From an uncultured Clostridia bacterium (lineage in GTDB: Bacteria > Bacillota > Clostridia > Christensenellales > Borkfalkiaceae): 64,000 nt of DNA. Location: positions 1 through 64,000 of the forward strand of contig CAKQQQ010000004.1 of the NCBI GenBank assembly GCA_934271065.1, read 5' to 3'. Shown here in pieces: positions 7,345 to 15,828 of this stretch. The notes under the pieces were generated by a model. The model was not told the origin of the DNA, made no database searches, and saw only the letters and a program-made list of their open reading frames with translations. The position numbers and the translations under genes are program-made. How positions within the stretch are numbered: the first letter of the stretch is position 1; the number at the start of each line of letters is the position of its first letter.

Positions 7345-8859
7345 TTAAAAGTATATGATTCTGTCGTCGTCCGCCGCGAGAATTTTCCGCATCGCTATCT
7401 TCGAGCGTACTTTGCGGGTTAAGACCGACCTGAAACCTAAAAGTTGTATGGTGATGAGCGGAGTCATCGCGACCATCGCGACTATTCCGAACGCGTTTTG
7501 CATAACCGCCGTTTCGCCGTGAATGGCGCTGCATACGCCTATCGCGAGCGGAAGAATGAAACTCGACGTGAGCGGACCGCTCGCAACGCCGCCGGAGTCG
7601 AACGCTATCGCCGTGTATACGGGCGGTACGAAAAACGCTAACCCAAGCGACAACAGATAGCCCGGTACGAGATAGTAAAGGATATTGAAGTTATAGTATA
7701 TGCGGAGCATCGACAGCGCGACCGAAATGCCCACGCCGACCGATAACGCGATCATCATCGACAGTTTGCCTACCGCCTTGTCGGTTATCTCTTCTACCTG
7801 CTTGTTAAGTACCTGTACCGCAGGTTCGGCGAGAACGACCGTAAGCCCGATAACGAACCCGAGCAACGCCGTCGCCCAGTCGGGCAACGCTGCGAGAGCC
7901 GTGCCTATCTTGAAGCCTACGGGCATAAACCCTACCGCTACCGCCGTTAAAAACACGAGCAGACCGAAGAAGGTAAACGCCACGCCGACGGCTATCTTGA
8001 CGAGCCTTTTCATCGGCAGTTTAAGGCAGGTAAGTTGCAGAACGACGAAGAACGCGACTATAAGCCCGAGCGCGAGCGCGACTTCTTTCGCGGTGGCAAG
8101 CAGCGTCGGGAGTATCGCGGCAAGGTTTATTTCGTACGAAGGAAGTTTATATTCCACGTTTCCGCCCGAAAACACGCCGAGCAGCATAACCGCGAGAATA
8201 GGCCCTACCGAGCAGAGCGCGACCAGACCGAACGAGTTTTCGCTCTGGTTCTTTCCGCCGAGCGTGTTCGCTATACCTACGCCGAGCGCCATTATAAACG
8301 GAACGGTTATAGGTCCGGTGGTAACGCCGCCGGAGTCGAACGACAGCGCGAGAAAGTCCGCGTTGCCGGTTATAACCACCAGCGAAGCCATCGCGAACAT
8401 ACACGAATAGAAGAAGAACAACATCATCGAAAGTTGTAACTTCAAAAGTATTTTAAGTACCGCGAGAAGCAAGAACAGCCCCACGCCAAGCCCTACGCTT
8501 ATTATTAAAAGCGCGGGTTTGATTTTGTCTTTGACCTGCGTTGCGAGAACGGATAAGTCGGGCTCGGCGACGGTTATCAATAATCCCGTCAGAAAACACA
8601 CGAACAGAAGCAGGTTGATTTTTTTGAGTTTCGACAGCCCCGCGCCGATATGATCGCCCATCGGAGTCATAGCGAGATCCGCGCCCAGCGAAAAGAGCGC
8701 GATACCCGCTATCAGCGCGATTGCCGATATCACGAACGTTATCAGTTCGGCGTTGGTAAGATTTACCAAGGGGGTAAAGTGCAATACTACGACGATCAAC
8801 GCCACGGGGAACACCGAAACGAACGATTCTTTAAGTTTTTCCAATAAAGCCGAAAGCAT
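7345..8859 (-). CDS. DUF1538 multi-pass membrane protein with internal duplication
   Basis: A 504-residue, very hydrophobic protein of about 12 membrane segments belonging to DUF1538. It contains two homologous halves. The first has GADLAMTPMG, VAEPDLSVLA and FDSGGVTTGPITVPFI; the second has VLAEPAVQVLN and FDSGGVASGPLTSSFI. The repeated AEP and FDSGG(V)xxGP motifs with small and acidic residues inside membrane segments suggest a transporter or channel with inverted or tandem symmetry. The substrate is not known. Linkage to PII-like genes implies that flux is gated by a metabolite signal. A good AGGAGAT site precedes the ATG, and it is the first gene of the operon. Confidence 0.85.
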   Translation of the reverse strand: MLSALLEKLKESFVSVFPVALIVVVLHFTPLVNLTNAELITFVISAIALIAGIALFSLGADLAMTPMGDHIGAGLSKLKKINLLLFVCFLTGLLITVAEPDLSVLATQVKDKIKPALLIISVGLGVGLFLLLAVLKILLKLQLSMMLFFFYSCMFAMASLVVITGNADFLALSFDSGGVTTGPITVPFIMALGVGIANTLGGKNQSENSFGLVALCSVGPILAVMLLGVFSGGNVEYKLPSYEINLAAILPTLLATAKEVALALGLIVAFFVVLQLTCLKLPMKRLVKIAVGVAFTFFGLLVFLTAVAVGFMPVGFKIGTALAALPDWATALLGFVIGLTVVLAEPAVQVLNKQVEEITDKAVGKLSMMIALSVGVGISVALSMLRIYYNFNILYYLVPGYLLSLGLAFFVPPVYTAIAFDSGGVASGPLTSSFILPLAIGVCSAIHGETAVMQNAFGIVAMVAMTPLITIQLLGFRSVLTRKVRSKIAMRKILAADDDRIIYF

Positions 8860-9064
8860 CTTTATCTCCTTTTATTATTTTCGGTCGGAGCGAACGCCGC
8901 CCCGACGCAACTGCGATTATGATACCATAAAAATCGAAAAAAAGCAATAAAATAGGCGAAAAAACACAAACGCAACCGCCCCGGAATCGAAAAAAAATCG
9001 CGTAAACGTCGGTTTTAAGGCGGTTTTAAGGCGGGTTTGGTCGCCAAAATGAGTTAAAAGACGA

Positions 9065-10609
9065 TTATCGGGTTCTTGCGTCGAAAATTTCGTCGCACAG
9101 CCCGTTTGCGAAGTCGGGTTCGTGCGTGACGAGAATAAGCGCGCCTTCGTAGTTTTCAAGCGCGGTTTTAAGCGCGGTTTTCGCCTTTACGTCAAGGTGG
9201 TTTGTCGGCTCGTCTAAAATAAGCACGTTAGACGAAGAATTGCCCGTTATCGCGAGTTTAAGGCGCATCGTCTCGCCGCCCGACAGGTCGGAGACGGGTT
9301 TGGTGGCGAGTTCGCCCGTAAGCCCGACTTTGGCGAGAGCCGCCCGCACTTCTTTTTGCGACGAGCGCGGATACGCGTCAAGAAACGCTCCGTACGCCGA
9401 CAGGTTGCCGTTTTCGAAACGCAGTTCCTGTTCGATATACCCTATCTTCGCGGCGGGATGAAACGCGAAATAACCGCCGAGCGACGGAATTTTATGCAAA
9501 AGCGTTTTGACGAACGTGGTTTTGCCTACGCCGTTCGTGCCGCGTATCCATATTTTGCTGCGCGAGCCTAAACGCAGGTCTATATCGGGGATAAGTTGCC
9601 TGTCGTACCCGACTTTAAGCCCTTTTACGACGAGCAGGTCTTTGGTGTTGAGTTCGCAGTACGGAAAGGAAAATTCGCAGTCCTTTTCGACGGTCGGTTT
9701 TGCCATAACGTCTATGCGTTCAAGCATTTTCTTGCGTGAATTAGCCATACCCGCGGTAGAGGCGCGCGCTCCGTTTTTGGCGATATATTCCTGCATTTTC
9801 TTAATTTCGGCTTGCTGGCGGTTGTAGTCGTCTTCGTACTGACGGTTGAGCATTTCGCGCTGTTCGAGATACTTGTCGTAATTGCCCGAAAACTTGCGTA
9901 TGCGCCCGTTCTCGATACTGACTATCGTAGTCGCCACGCGGTTGAGAAACGCCGCGTCGTGCGAGATGACGAGAAAGGTCTTTTTATACGACGTAAGGTA
10001 TTTTACCAGCCATTCGACGTGTTCCACGTCGAGAAAGTTCGTAGGCTCGTCGAGAAGGGTTAAGTCGTGTTCTTCGAGCAGGAGTTTCGACAGCATCAGT
10101 TTCGCGCGTTCTCCGCCCGACAAAGTGCCGATAATCGCGTCGTAGCCCACGTTATTGATACCGAGCCCGTTCGCGACCTTTTTAATCGTCGCTTCGAGAT
10201 CGTAATAGCCCGCGTCGTCGAGCCGCGTCTGAATTTTCGCCGATTTGTCGATAAGCCTTTCGAGTTCGTCGCCGCTTGCGTCGCACATATCCGCGTAGAT
10301 CTGTTCGAGTTTTTCGTTAAGCGAATCGAGCCGCGCGAACGCGTCGCGCAGGTATTCCATAACCGAAATATCTTTGGGGAGCGTGGCGTGCTGGTCGAGA
10401 TAGCCTATGCGCAGGTTGGGCATACGCTTTATTTCGCCTTCGTCCTGCACCAGATTGCCCGCGATAATGTTTACGAACGTCGATTTGCCCGCGCCGTTTA
10501 AGCCGACCACGCCGACGTGTTCGCCGTTGTTGATTACGAGATCGGAGTTGACGAACAGGTCGCGATCGTCGTATCTGTGCGATAAACCTTTGATTTCTAA
10601 TATACTCAT
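9065..10609 (-). CDS. ABC-F family ATPase
   Basis: A 514-residue soluble protein with two ABC domains and no membrane segment. The Walker A motifs are GLNGAGKS and GTNGVGKT. The signatures are LSGGERAKLML and LSGGETMRLKL, and the Walker B/D-loops are DEPTNFLDVEHVEWL and DEPTNHLDVKAK. The charged linker between the domains (NRQQAEIKKMQEYIAKNG) is the P-site tRNA interaction motif region. ABC-F proteins bind the ribosomal E site; some help translation and others protect against ribosome-targeting antibiotics. The sequence does not decide between these. It stands alone, with a 205-bp gap on its 3' side in which I see no clear terminator. Confidence 0.93.
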   Translation of the reverse strand: MSILEIKGLSHRYDDRDLFVNSDLVINNGEHVGVVGLNGAGKSTFVNIIAGNLVQDEGEIKRMPNLRIGYLDQHATLPKDISVMEYLRDAFARLDSLNEKLEQIYADMCDASGDELERLIDKSAKIQTRLDDAGYYDLEATIKKVANGLGINNVGYDAIIGTLSGGERAKLMLSKLLLEEHDLTLLDEPTNFLDVEHVEWLVKYLTSYKKTFLVISHDAAFLNRVATTIVSIENGRIRKFSGNYDKYLEQREMLNRQYEDDYNRQQAEIKKMQEYIAKNGARASTAGMANSRKKMLERIDVMAKPTVEKDCEFSFPYCELNTKDLLVVKGLKVGYDRQLIPDIDLRLGSRSKIWIRGTNGVGKTTFVKTLLHKIPSLGGYFAFHPAAKIGYIEQELRFENGNLSAYGAFLDAYPRSSQKEVRAALAKVGLTGELATKPVSDLSGGETMRLKLAITGNSSSNVLILDEPTNHLDVKAKTALKTALENYEGALILVTHEPDFANGLCDEIFDARTR

Positions 10610-10654
10610 ACCGCAATTTTAACATACTCCGTTAAAAAACGCTACTTTAATGAC

Positions 10655-10683
10655 TTGATTTTTTATCGGAAAAGTTTTATAAT
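10655..10683 (+). promoter_or_regulatory. Promoter of the PH-like membrane protein gene
   Basis: TTGATT and TATAAT are separated by 17 bp, with about 90 bp of leader before the gene at 10774. Confidence 0.65.
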
Positions 10684-10773
10684 CAAAATAACGAGCCGCG
10701 CGGATAGCCGATAGGCCGCGAAAGATTGCGACATAGAAGCGGCGGCAAACCAAAATAAGGTCGGAGCAGGAAA

Positions 10774-11253
10774 ATGAAATTCAGATACAAGATAAACAAG
10801 TCGGTATACGTCACGGTGCTGGTCGCGCTGGTCTCGGCGGTTTCGGTAGCGTGTCTCGCGCTGAACGTCGTAAGGCTGATAAGGGCGATCAACGCGGAAT
10901 TTAAGGGTATGAGCGGGTACGATTACGCGTCGCTCGTTCTCTGTCTCGTGCTGCCGATAGTATGCGGCGCGTTCATAGTCGCGCTGCTCGTGAACTCGTA
11001 CTACAAAGCAGAGAACGGCAAACTCACGGTACGGCTCGGTTTCCTTAAAGACGAGTACAAGACCGCGGACGTAAAGAATATAATACGGAACGTCAGAACC
11101 GACGTGCTGACCGTTTCGTTCAACGACGAATCGACTTTACGGATAATAATCTCGCCCGATAGTTTCGACGAGTTCTCCGCCGCGCTTATGGCGTTGAATA
11201 AAAATATCGTCTACGGCGAGACCGACGAAGACGACAAAAAGAAAAAAGATTAA
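10774..11253 (+). CDS. Small membrane protein with PH-like domain
   Basis: A 159-residue protein with two transmembrane helices (about residues 10-32 and 50-70). A soluble part follows, with strands resembling a bacterial PH-like domain (YYKAENGKLTVRLGFLKDEYK, then VLTVSFNDESTLRIIISP), and a very acidic-then-basic tail. The function is unknown. GGAGCAGG precedes the ATG. It is transcribed alone, divergent from the ABC-F gene, and ends at a strong terminator. Confidence 0.72.
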   Translation: MKFRYKINKSVYVTVLVALVSAVSVACLALNVVRLIRAINAEFKGMSGYDYASLVLCLVLPIVCGAFIVALLVNSYYKAENGKLTVRLGFLKDEYKTADVKNIIRNVRTDVLTVSFNDESTLRIIISPDSFDEFSAALMALNKNIVYGETDEDDKKKKD

Positions 11254-11284
11254 AACAAAAGAATAAAGAATAAAAAACGCGCGC

Positions 11285-11326
11285 AAAAAAGCCGCCCGAA
11301 CTTAGTTAAGTTCGGGCGGCTTTTTG
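11285..11326. terminator. Bidirectional intrinsic terminator
   Basis: A long perfect stem (AAAGCCGCCCGAACTTA with its complement) is flanked by A and T runs and serves both converging genes. Confidence 0.92.
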
Positions 11327-11344
11327 AGTGGCGGCTAAGCCGCC

Positions 11345-12811
11345 TTATAACGAAGAGTCGTTTTCTTTGGCAACTCTGTCGTTGTAATAGTTATAATACG
11401 CGTTACGGGCGCGTCGTTTCTGCTCGGCAAAATTGAATACCGCGCCGACCACGTTTCCGCCCGCGGCGTTAATATCCTTTACGCAACGCGAAAGGTCTCT
11501 CGCGCTCACTCTGCCGTTGGCGGTAACCACTATCGTTCCGTCCGCCAGCGAAGACGTGCTTATATAATCGGATACGAGTTTGGTAGGCGCGCAGTCGAGC
11601 AGTACGAAATCGTAATTCTCTCTCGCCTTTTCGAGAAGTTGTTTGAACTTGTCGGAAGTAAAGAATATCGTGTGATTGTTTATCTTGTTGCCGCAGGTTA
11701 TCACGTCCACGCCTTCGTAAGCGGTGTGTTTTACCACTTCTTCAAAGGTCTTTTCGCCCTTGAAATAGTCGGTTATGCCGACGTGCCTGTGCAGGTTGAA
11801 CGCCCTGTATACGTTAGGTTTGGAAAAGTCGCAGTCGATGATAAGCGTTTTGCGGTCGGAATTAGCAAGGCTTATGGCAAGATTTGCCGTTACCGTGGTC
11901 TTGCCTTCGCCGCTCGTTGCGGACTGAACCTGATATACTTTGTTGCCCGTGCATACCGAATCGTAAATAATCGAGTCGGCGGCTTTGTTCATATTAAATT
12001 CGGTAAGCGCGTCGGGGTTGTCGTCCTTCTTTTCGCCGCGCTTGCGCGGAACTACCGCGAGCGCCCGTATCTGCGTTACGGATTCGAGCCTGTCCGCGCT
12101 CGTAACCTTATCGGCGATAAAGTACACGCAGAGCGCGTATATAAACGCCGCAGCCACGCCGAGTACGCCCGACAGCGTGAGTATGGTTTTCTTTTTAGAA
12201 GCGACCGTAACGGTAGGCATATTCGTATCGTCGTAAAGCGGCGAGACGTTGGTTTTAATGGGGGTGTGAGCGGACTTCTGAACCTTCATCGAGACGTAAC
12301 TGCCCGTTGCCGAGTTGAACACGCGTACTTCTTCTTCGGTGGATTCTTCGACGTAATCCTTGTACGCGTCTATTATCGCCGCAAGTTTCTTCTTTGCCGC
12401 AAGTGCGCTCGAATCCTTGTACTGCAAAGAGATTATGTAAACGGTCTTTTCTCCGTCGTCGTCAACGGTTATCGCGCCTTCGCTGCATTTCAAATCGGCG
12501 GTTTCCGCAGAAGCGGCGAGAGAGTCGTTTGCGAGTTTAACGACCGTCTTGCTCTTGATTAACTTTCGCAGCGTCGGCATATAATTCTGGGTTATCGACA
12601 CCGCCGAAGTCTCGGACAGGTTAGGCGAAGCCACCAGATCGGGGGTTATGGATACTTCCGCGCTTGCGACGTAGTGGTTTCGGGACGTAAACGCAAGTAT
12701 TGCGCCCGCGACGATACACAGTACGAACGCTATTATTTCGCCGACGATATTCTTCCTGAAAGTGTAGAAAAAATCGCTGAAATTGAGTTTTTTTTCGTTC
12801 TCGTTATTCAT
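11345..12811 (-). CDS. Wzz/BY-kinase fusion for polysaccharide export
   Basis: A 488-residue polysaccharide co-polymerase fused to a bacterial tyrosine autokinase. A cytoplasmic N-terminus and TM1 (about 24-43) are followed by an extracytoplasmic chain-length determinant region, TM2 (about 215-237), and a P-loop kinase with Walker A SATSGEGKTT, Walker A' LIIDCDFSKP and Walker B FVLLDCAP. The C-terminal tyrosine cluster (NAYYNYYND) is the usual autophosphorylation tail. The family controls capsule or exopolysaccharide chain length, but no other polysaccharide genes are beside it. The start at 12811 is used because a consensus promoter covers the longer frame upstream. Confidence 0.88.
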   Translation of the reverse strand: MNNENEKKLNFSDFFYTFRKNIVGEIIAFVLCIVAGAILAFTSRNHYVASAEVSITPDLVASPNLSETSAVSITQNYMPTLRKLIKSKTVVKLANDSLAASAETADLKCSEGAITVDDDGEKTVYIISLQYKDSSALAAKKKLAAIIDAYKDYVEESTEEEVRVFNSATGSYVSMKVQKSAHTPIKTNVSPLYDDTNMPTVTVASKKKTILTLSGVLGVAAAFIYALCVYFIADKVTSADRLESVTQIRALAVVPRKRGEKKDDNPDALTEFNMNKAADSIIYDSVCTGNKVYQVQSATSGEGKTTVTANLAISLANSDRKTLIIDCDFSKPNVYRAFNLHRHVGITDYFKGEKTFEEVVKHTAYEGVDVITCGNKINNHTIFFTSDKFKQLLEKARENYDFVLLDCAPTKLVSDYISTSSLADGTIVVTANGRVSARDLSRCVKDINAAGGNVVGAVFNFAEQKRRARNAYYNYYNDRVAKENDSSL

Positions 12812-12873
12812 TTTGCACCCGTATTTAATCGTATATACCTTATATAACCGAATATATAAGCCCTTACTAACGG

Positions 12874-12902
12874 ATTGTAGCATATAAACCGCTTATTGTC
12901 AA
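12874..12902 (-). promoter_or_regulatory. Promoter of the BY-kinase gene
   Basis: Read on the minus strand, TTGACA (12902-12897) and TACAAT (12879-12874) are 17 bp apart. Its -10 lies within the longer open frame, which rules out the upstream start. Confidence 0.78.
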
Positions 12903-12953
12903 CGGTTTATCGAATTTTCCCGTCGTTTTTGCCTGAATTTTCAGCAAAATTCG

Positions 12954-13466
12954 TTATTTTTCGTCAATCGGTTTCGTTTGACCGACGCGTAGCAGTATAA
13001 AGTAGAGAATTATGCCGAGCGTGTACACGACGGAGGCTTCTTCCGCGCCGACAAGCAGAACTTCGATTATGTACGCGTGTTCGGCTATTCCGCATAAAAT
13101 AAAGATAATCGGCACGGCGAACGCGTTGCAGATAACGGGGAAAATCGCCGCCGCGAAGGGTTTTAAGTATACGTTTTTGATCGCGACGGATACCGCGCGC
13201 GAGAGTATCGCCGCAACGAGCGTGGCAAGCGAACCTATCACTATATCGTAAACGCCGTTACCGAGCAGGTTGGCTATAAGACAGCCTACGAACAGCGCGG
13301 GAACGGCTTCGGGGAAAATCGCGGGGAGAACGGTCAACGCCTCCGAAACCCGGAACTGAATTATTCCGAACGAAAAAGATTGCAATGCAACCGTAAGGAG
13401 CGCGTACAGAGCGGCTATTACGCCCGCTCTCGCCATACGGCGAGCCGTAAAGAACGATTTGAACAT
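12954..13466 (-). CDS. queT: QueT-family queuosine precursor transporter
   Basis: A 170-residue membrane protein with five or six helices. It contains the QueT pattern FGIIQFRVSEALTVLPAIFP followed by FVGCLIANLLGNGVYDIVIGSLATL, typical of the S-component-like proteins that import preQ1 or related deazapurines for tRNA queuosine. An acidic-basic tail closes it. No preQ1 riboswitch was recognised in the 200 bp upstream; instead that leader contains a palindromic repeat (13490-13570) also found before rpsF. Confidence 0.85.
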   Translation of the reverse strand: MFKSFFTARRMARAGVIAALYALLTVALQSFSFGIIQFRVSEALTVLPAIFPEAVPALFVGCLIANLLGNGVYDIVIGSLATLVAAILSRAVSVAIKNVYLKPFAAAIFPVICNAFAVPIIFILCGIAEHAYIIEVLLVGAEEASVVYTLGIILYFILLRVGQTKPIDEK

Positions 13467-13489
13467 ATTAAATTACCTCGGTTGTTATT

Positions 13490-13570
13490 TGCCGTACAAG
13501 AATAATACGAGCCTTGCAAAAACGTCGCTATTTACGCGCTTTTTTGCAAATTCTCGTACGGTGTACGGCA
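13490..13570 (-). repeat. Palindromic repeat in the queT leader (65-bp copy of the rpsF-leader element end)
   Basis: Positions 13496-13560, read on the minus strand, match 16036-16100 with a single mismatch over 65 bp. The unit is bounded by TGCCGTACA and its complement TGTACGGCA, and contains an inner inverted pair TTTGCAAAAA/TTTTTGCAA. It looks like a deleted derivative of the larger element upstream of rpsF. Confidence 0.8.
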
Positions 13571-13660
13571 TTTTGGCAAGTGTTATCCGAAAACCTTGCG
13601 GAAAGATGATAGCACTTATCCGCGCCGAAAGCAAGCGTTTGGCGGCTACCGTGTAAATAA

Positions 13661-13690
13661 AAAAAGCCCGCCGTCGGGCGACGGCGGGCG
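13661..13690 (-). terminator. Terminator of the GNAT gene
   Basis: GCCCGCCGT pairs with ACGGCGGGC around a 6-base loop. On the minus strand it is followed by a run of seven T. Confidence 0.85.
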
Positions 13691-13711
13691 CAAATTTTCG
13701 CGCAAGCGGTA

Positions 13712-14248
13712 TTATAAAAACGTTTCGTCGGCGCGGACGCGGTAAACGTCGAGATAAAGCGCGCGCCTTATCCGCGTGAACTCGGTCTCGTCTACTTCTC
13801 CGCCCGTGGTCATAATCATAAGCGGAATGGCGTTAGTGCCTTTTGAAATGGGCGGCTGAACGTAAGGGTAAGGGTTGAGCGAAAACCCGTTGCGGCGGTA
13901 AAATTCGATACGCCGTACGGCTTGTTCGGTTACGGGCGGCTCGACTTCGAGACATAACCGCTCGTCGGCTTTACATAGTTCGCCGAGTACGGCTTTGCCG
14001 ATACCTTCGTTGCGATACTTCGCGCCCACCGCGAAATGTTCTATGAAACGAAACCCGTTCATACGGTACGACGTTATAAAACCCTTTATTTTTTCGGACT
14101 TTGCGTCCTGCCATACCAGAATTTCGAACGACGGGTTCGAGAGAAGTTCTTTTTCTTCGTCGAAAGTGCGCTTCTCGTCCGCGGGGAACGCTTCGTTCAT
14201 AATCTCGTACACGCCTTCGTATTCGTCGGGGCGCATTCTTCTAAGCAT
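13712..14248 (-). CDS. GNAT-family N-acetyltransferase
   Basis: A 178-residue protein with the GNAT core: strand IEHFAVGAKYRNEGIGKAVLGEL carries the R/Q-x-x-G-x-G/A acetyl-CoA loop (RNEGIG), followed by LCLEVEPP and RRIEFYRRNGF. The substrate is unknown. CAGGAG lies before the ATG. It is a single-gene unit ending in its own terminator, with the hairpin array upstream. Confidence 0.85.
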   Translation of the reverse strand: MLRRMRPDEYEGVYEIMNEAFPADEKRTFDEEKELLSNPSFEILVWQDAKSEKIKGFITSYRMNGFRFIEHFAVGAKYRNEGIGKAVLGELCKADERLCLEVEPPVTEQAVRRIEFYRRNGFSLNPYPYVQPPISKGTNAIPLMIMTTGGEVDETEFTRIRRALYLDVYRVRADETFL

Positions 14249-14354
14249 TTTATATCTCCTGTAAATAGGGGCAAAATTCCGTTACGTCGCGCGGATAAAA
14301 ATCCCGCCTTGCGGCGTTTTGCGGCGTTCTCGTCCGACTTCGCTTTTAGACGAG

Positions 14355-14657
14355 CAAAAACCCCGCCTTAGAGCGTCAGTAATAGGGATTATTACTGACG
14401 CACTAGTTATATTTGCCTATCGGCAAGTTATATTGCTTTCGCAGTTATATTTTGCAACGCAAAGTTATATTTACCCATAGGGTAAGTTATGGCAAATATA
14501 ATATAACTTTGACTATAAGTCAAAATATAACTTTTAGACTTCATCTAAAAATACAACTGTTTGCTATGCAAACAATATCACTTGCTCTAAAAAATCCCTA
14601 TGAGACACTCCCTTTGCGGTGTCGTTATCGTACCGCGTAAAACAAAAACCCCGCCTT
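14355..14657. repeat. Array of short hairpins with GTTATATT linkers, between 15-bp direct repeats
   Basis: This stretch, in the 445-bp gap between the GNAT gene and rpsR, holds no gene. It opens with a hairpin (GCGTCAGTAATA/TATTACTGACGC at 14373-14401). At least seven short stem-loops follow: TTGCC/GGCAA, TGC/GCA, TTTGC/GCAAA, TTACCC/GGGTAA, TTTGAC/GTCAAA, TTTTAGA/TCTAAAA and TGTTTGC/GCAAACA. They are separated by GTTATATT in the first half and AATATAAC in the second half, so linkers can also pair with each other. ATAGGGATT (14383) and AATCCCTAT (14593) bracket it, and CAAAAACCCCGCCTT occurs at both outer ends (14355 and 14643). Confidence 0.8.
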
Positions 14658-14684
14658 GCGACGGTTGCCGCAGGCGGGGTTTGC
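14643..14684 (-). terminator. Terminator of the rpsF-ssb-rpsR operon
   Basis: AAACCCCGCC and GGCGGGGTTT form a 10-bp stem with an internal 17-base hairpin-capable loop. On the minus strand it is followed by TTTTTGTTTT. Confidence 0.82.
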
Positions 14685-14693
14685 GTTTGGTTT

Positions 14694-14981
14694 TTATTCG
14701 CCTTTGAACGGCAATAAAGCGGCGATTCTCGCTCTCTTTATCGCAGAAGACAACATTCTCTGGTGTTTTGCGCATACGCCGGTCATACGACGGGGCAGAA
14801 TTTTGCCCTTTTCGGTAACGTATTTTTTAAGTTTGTTAGCGTCTTTATAATCGATCGCTTCCGCTTTGTCAACGCAGAACGCGCATACTTTTCTTCTCGC
14901 CGTCTTTCTCATCGGCTTTCTGGGCGCAACGGCAGGCGTAGCGGACGCTTCGGTTACCGGCGCAACAGTCTTTTCTTCCAT
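14694..14981 (-). CDS. rpsR: Ribosomal protein bS18
   Basis: A 95-residue protein with the conserved bS18 core [43 protein letters not shown]. The Cys residues of the zinc-containing form are kept (CAFC and a later C). A 25-residue Ala/Pro/Thr N-terminal extension precedes it. It is the third gene of the rpsF-ssb-rpsR operon, the normal order in Bacillota, with AAGGAG before the ATG, and ends at the terminator before the hairpin array. Confidence 0.97.
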   Translation of the reverse strand: MEEKTVAPVTEASATPAVAPRKPMRKTARRKVCAFCVDKAEAIDYKDANKLKKYVTEKGKILPRRMTGVCAKHQRMLSSAIKRARIAALLPFKGE

Positions 14982-15023
14982 GACTTTAACTCCTTTTATA
15001 CTAAATTATAACGATAAACTAAA

Positions 15024-15440
15024 TTAAAACGGTAAATCGTCGTCGTCGACCTGTTGAAGGGTAGGTCTGTCCACGACGCGCGGCGCGGGGTGCGGACCTT
15101 CGTCCGGCATACCTTCGCCCGAATTTCTGACCGAAAGGAATTCCACTTCGCTCGCGACGATGTCGGTAACGGTTCGTTTGTTGCCGTCTTTATCTTCGTA
15201 CGAACGGTTCTGTATGCTGCCGACTATCGCGACCTTGCTGCCCTTTTTAAGGTATCTGCCGCAGTTTTCGGCTTGCGTACGCCATACCGTTATGTTGAAG
15301 AAATCGGTCGCGCGCTCTCCGTCGCTTCCCGTGTACGGTCTGTTGACCGCCAAACCTAATCTGCAAAAGGGTACTCCGCTCGGAGTTTCGGAAGTTTCGG
15401 GGTCTCGCGTTAAATTCCCTATCAAGTAAACTTTATTCAT
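15024..15440 (-). CDS. ssb: Single-stranded DNA-binding protein
   Basis: A 138-residue SSB with one OB-fold (MNKVYLIGNLTRDPE, GVPFCRLGLAVNR, FFNITVWRTQAENCGRYLKKGSKVAIVGSIQ). A short linker is followed by the acidic tip DDDLPF that binds partner proteins of replication and repair. AAGGAG precedes the ATG. It lies between rpsF and rpsR. Confidence 0.97.
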   Translation of the reverse strand: MNKVYLIGNLTRDPETSETPSGVPFCRLGLAVNRPYTGSDGERATDFFNITVWRTQAENCGRYLKKGSKVAIVGSIQNRSYEDKDGNKRTVTDIVASEVEFLSVRNSGEGMPDEGPHPAPRVVDRPTLQQVDDDDLPF

Positions 15441-15456
15441 AAGTAAAGTCTCCTTT

Positions 15457-15738
15457 TTATACTCTGGTTATAAGACGTCTCAGAACGCGCTCGGTAATGC
15501 CGACGACTCTCTTGACTTCCTGTACAAGATTGCTGTCGCCCGAAAACGCCATATAAACGTAATAACCTTCGGTCTTGTAATCGATGGGATAAGCGAGTTT
15601 TTTAACCCCCCACTTATCGATCTTCTCGACCGAGCCGCCGTTCTTCGTAACAACGCCTTCGAATTTAGAGATCAAAGCGTCTCTGTCTTCGTCGGACAAT
15701 GCGGCGTCTAAAATGTAGATCATTTCGTATTTGTTCAT
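15457..15738 (-). CDS. rpsF: Ribosomal protein bS6
   Basis: A 93-residue protein (MNKYEMIYILDAALSDEDRD, KWGVKKLAYPIDYKTEGYYVYM) ending RVLRRLITRV, full length for bS6. GGGAGG precedes the ATG. As first gene of the operon it is preceded by an unusually long leader: the consensus promoter is at 16118-16146, and most of the roughly 380 bp between is a palindromic element. Confidence 0.96.
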   Translation of the reverse strand: MNKYEMIYILDAALSDEDRDALISKFEGVVTKNGGSVEKIDKWGVKKLAYPIDYKTEGYYVYMAFSGDSNLVQEVKRVVGITERVLRRLITRV

Positions 15739-15762
15739 AGATTTACCTCCCGGACTTATTCG

Positions 15763-15783
15763 GATTACGGATTTGCCGTAATC
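15763..15783 (-). promoter_or_regulatory. Hairpin close to the rpsF start, possible S6:S18 leader
   Basis: GATTACGG and CCGTAATC form an 8-bp stem with a five-base loop, 25 bp before rpsF, with a CCG in its 3' arm. Many bacteria have an S6:S18-binding leader here with a conserved CCG. The match is by position and general shape only. Confidence 0.3.
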
Positions 15784-15828
15784 AAGGTATTTACCGCGTC
15801 GCCGCGTTGCAGATTTACGCGCGGAGAC

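Noticed and set aside
11639..12562. Open frame of 307 codons on the plus strand
   Set aside because: Antisense to the Wzz/BY-kinase gene, which carries clear Walker motifs.
13467..13660. preQ1 riboswitch before queT
   Set aside because: No preQ1 aptamer pattern was found in the leader; it is occupied by the palindromic repeat.
14373..14601. Possible CRISPR array
   Set aside because: The repeated linker is only 8-9 bp, switches orientation halfway, and the variable parts are palindromes, not spacers; no cas genes are near.
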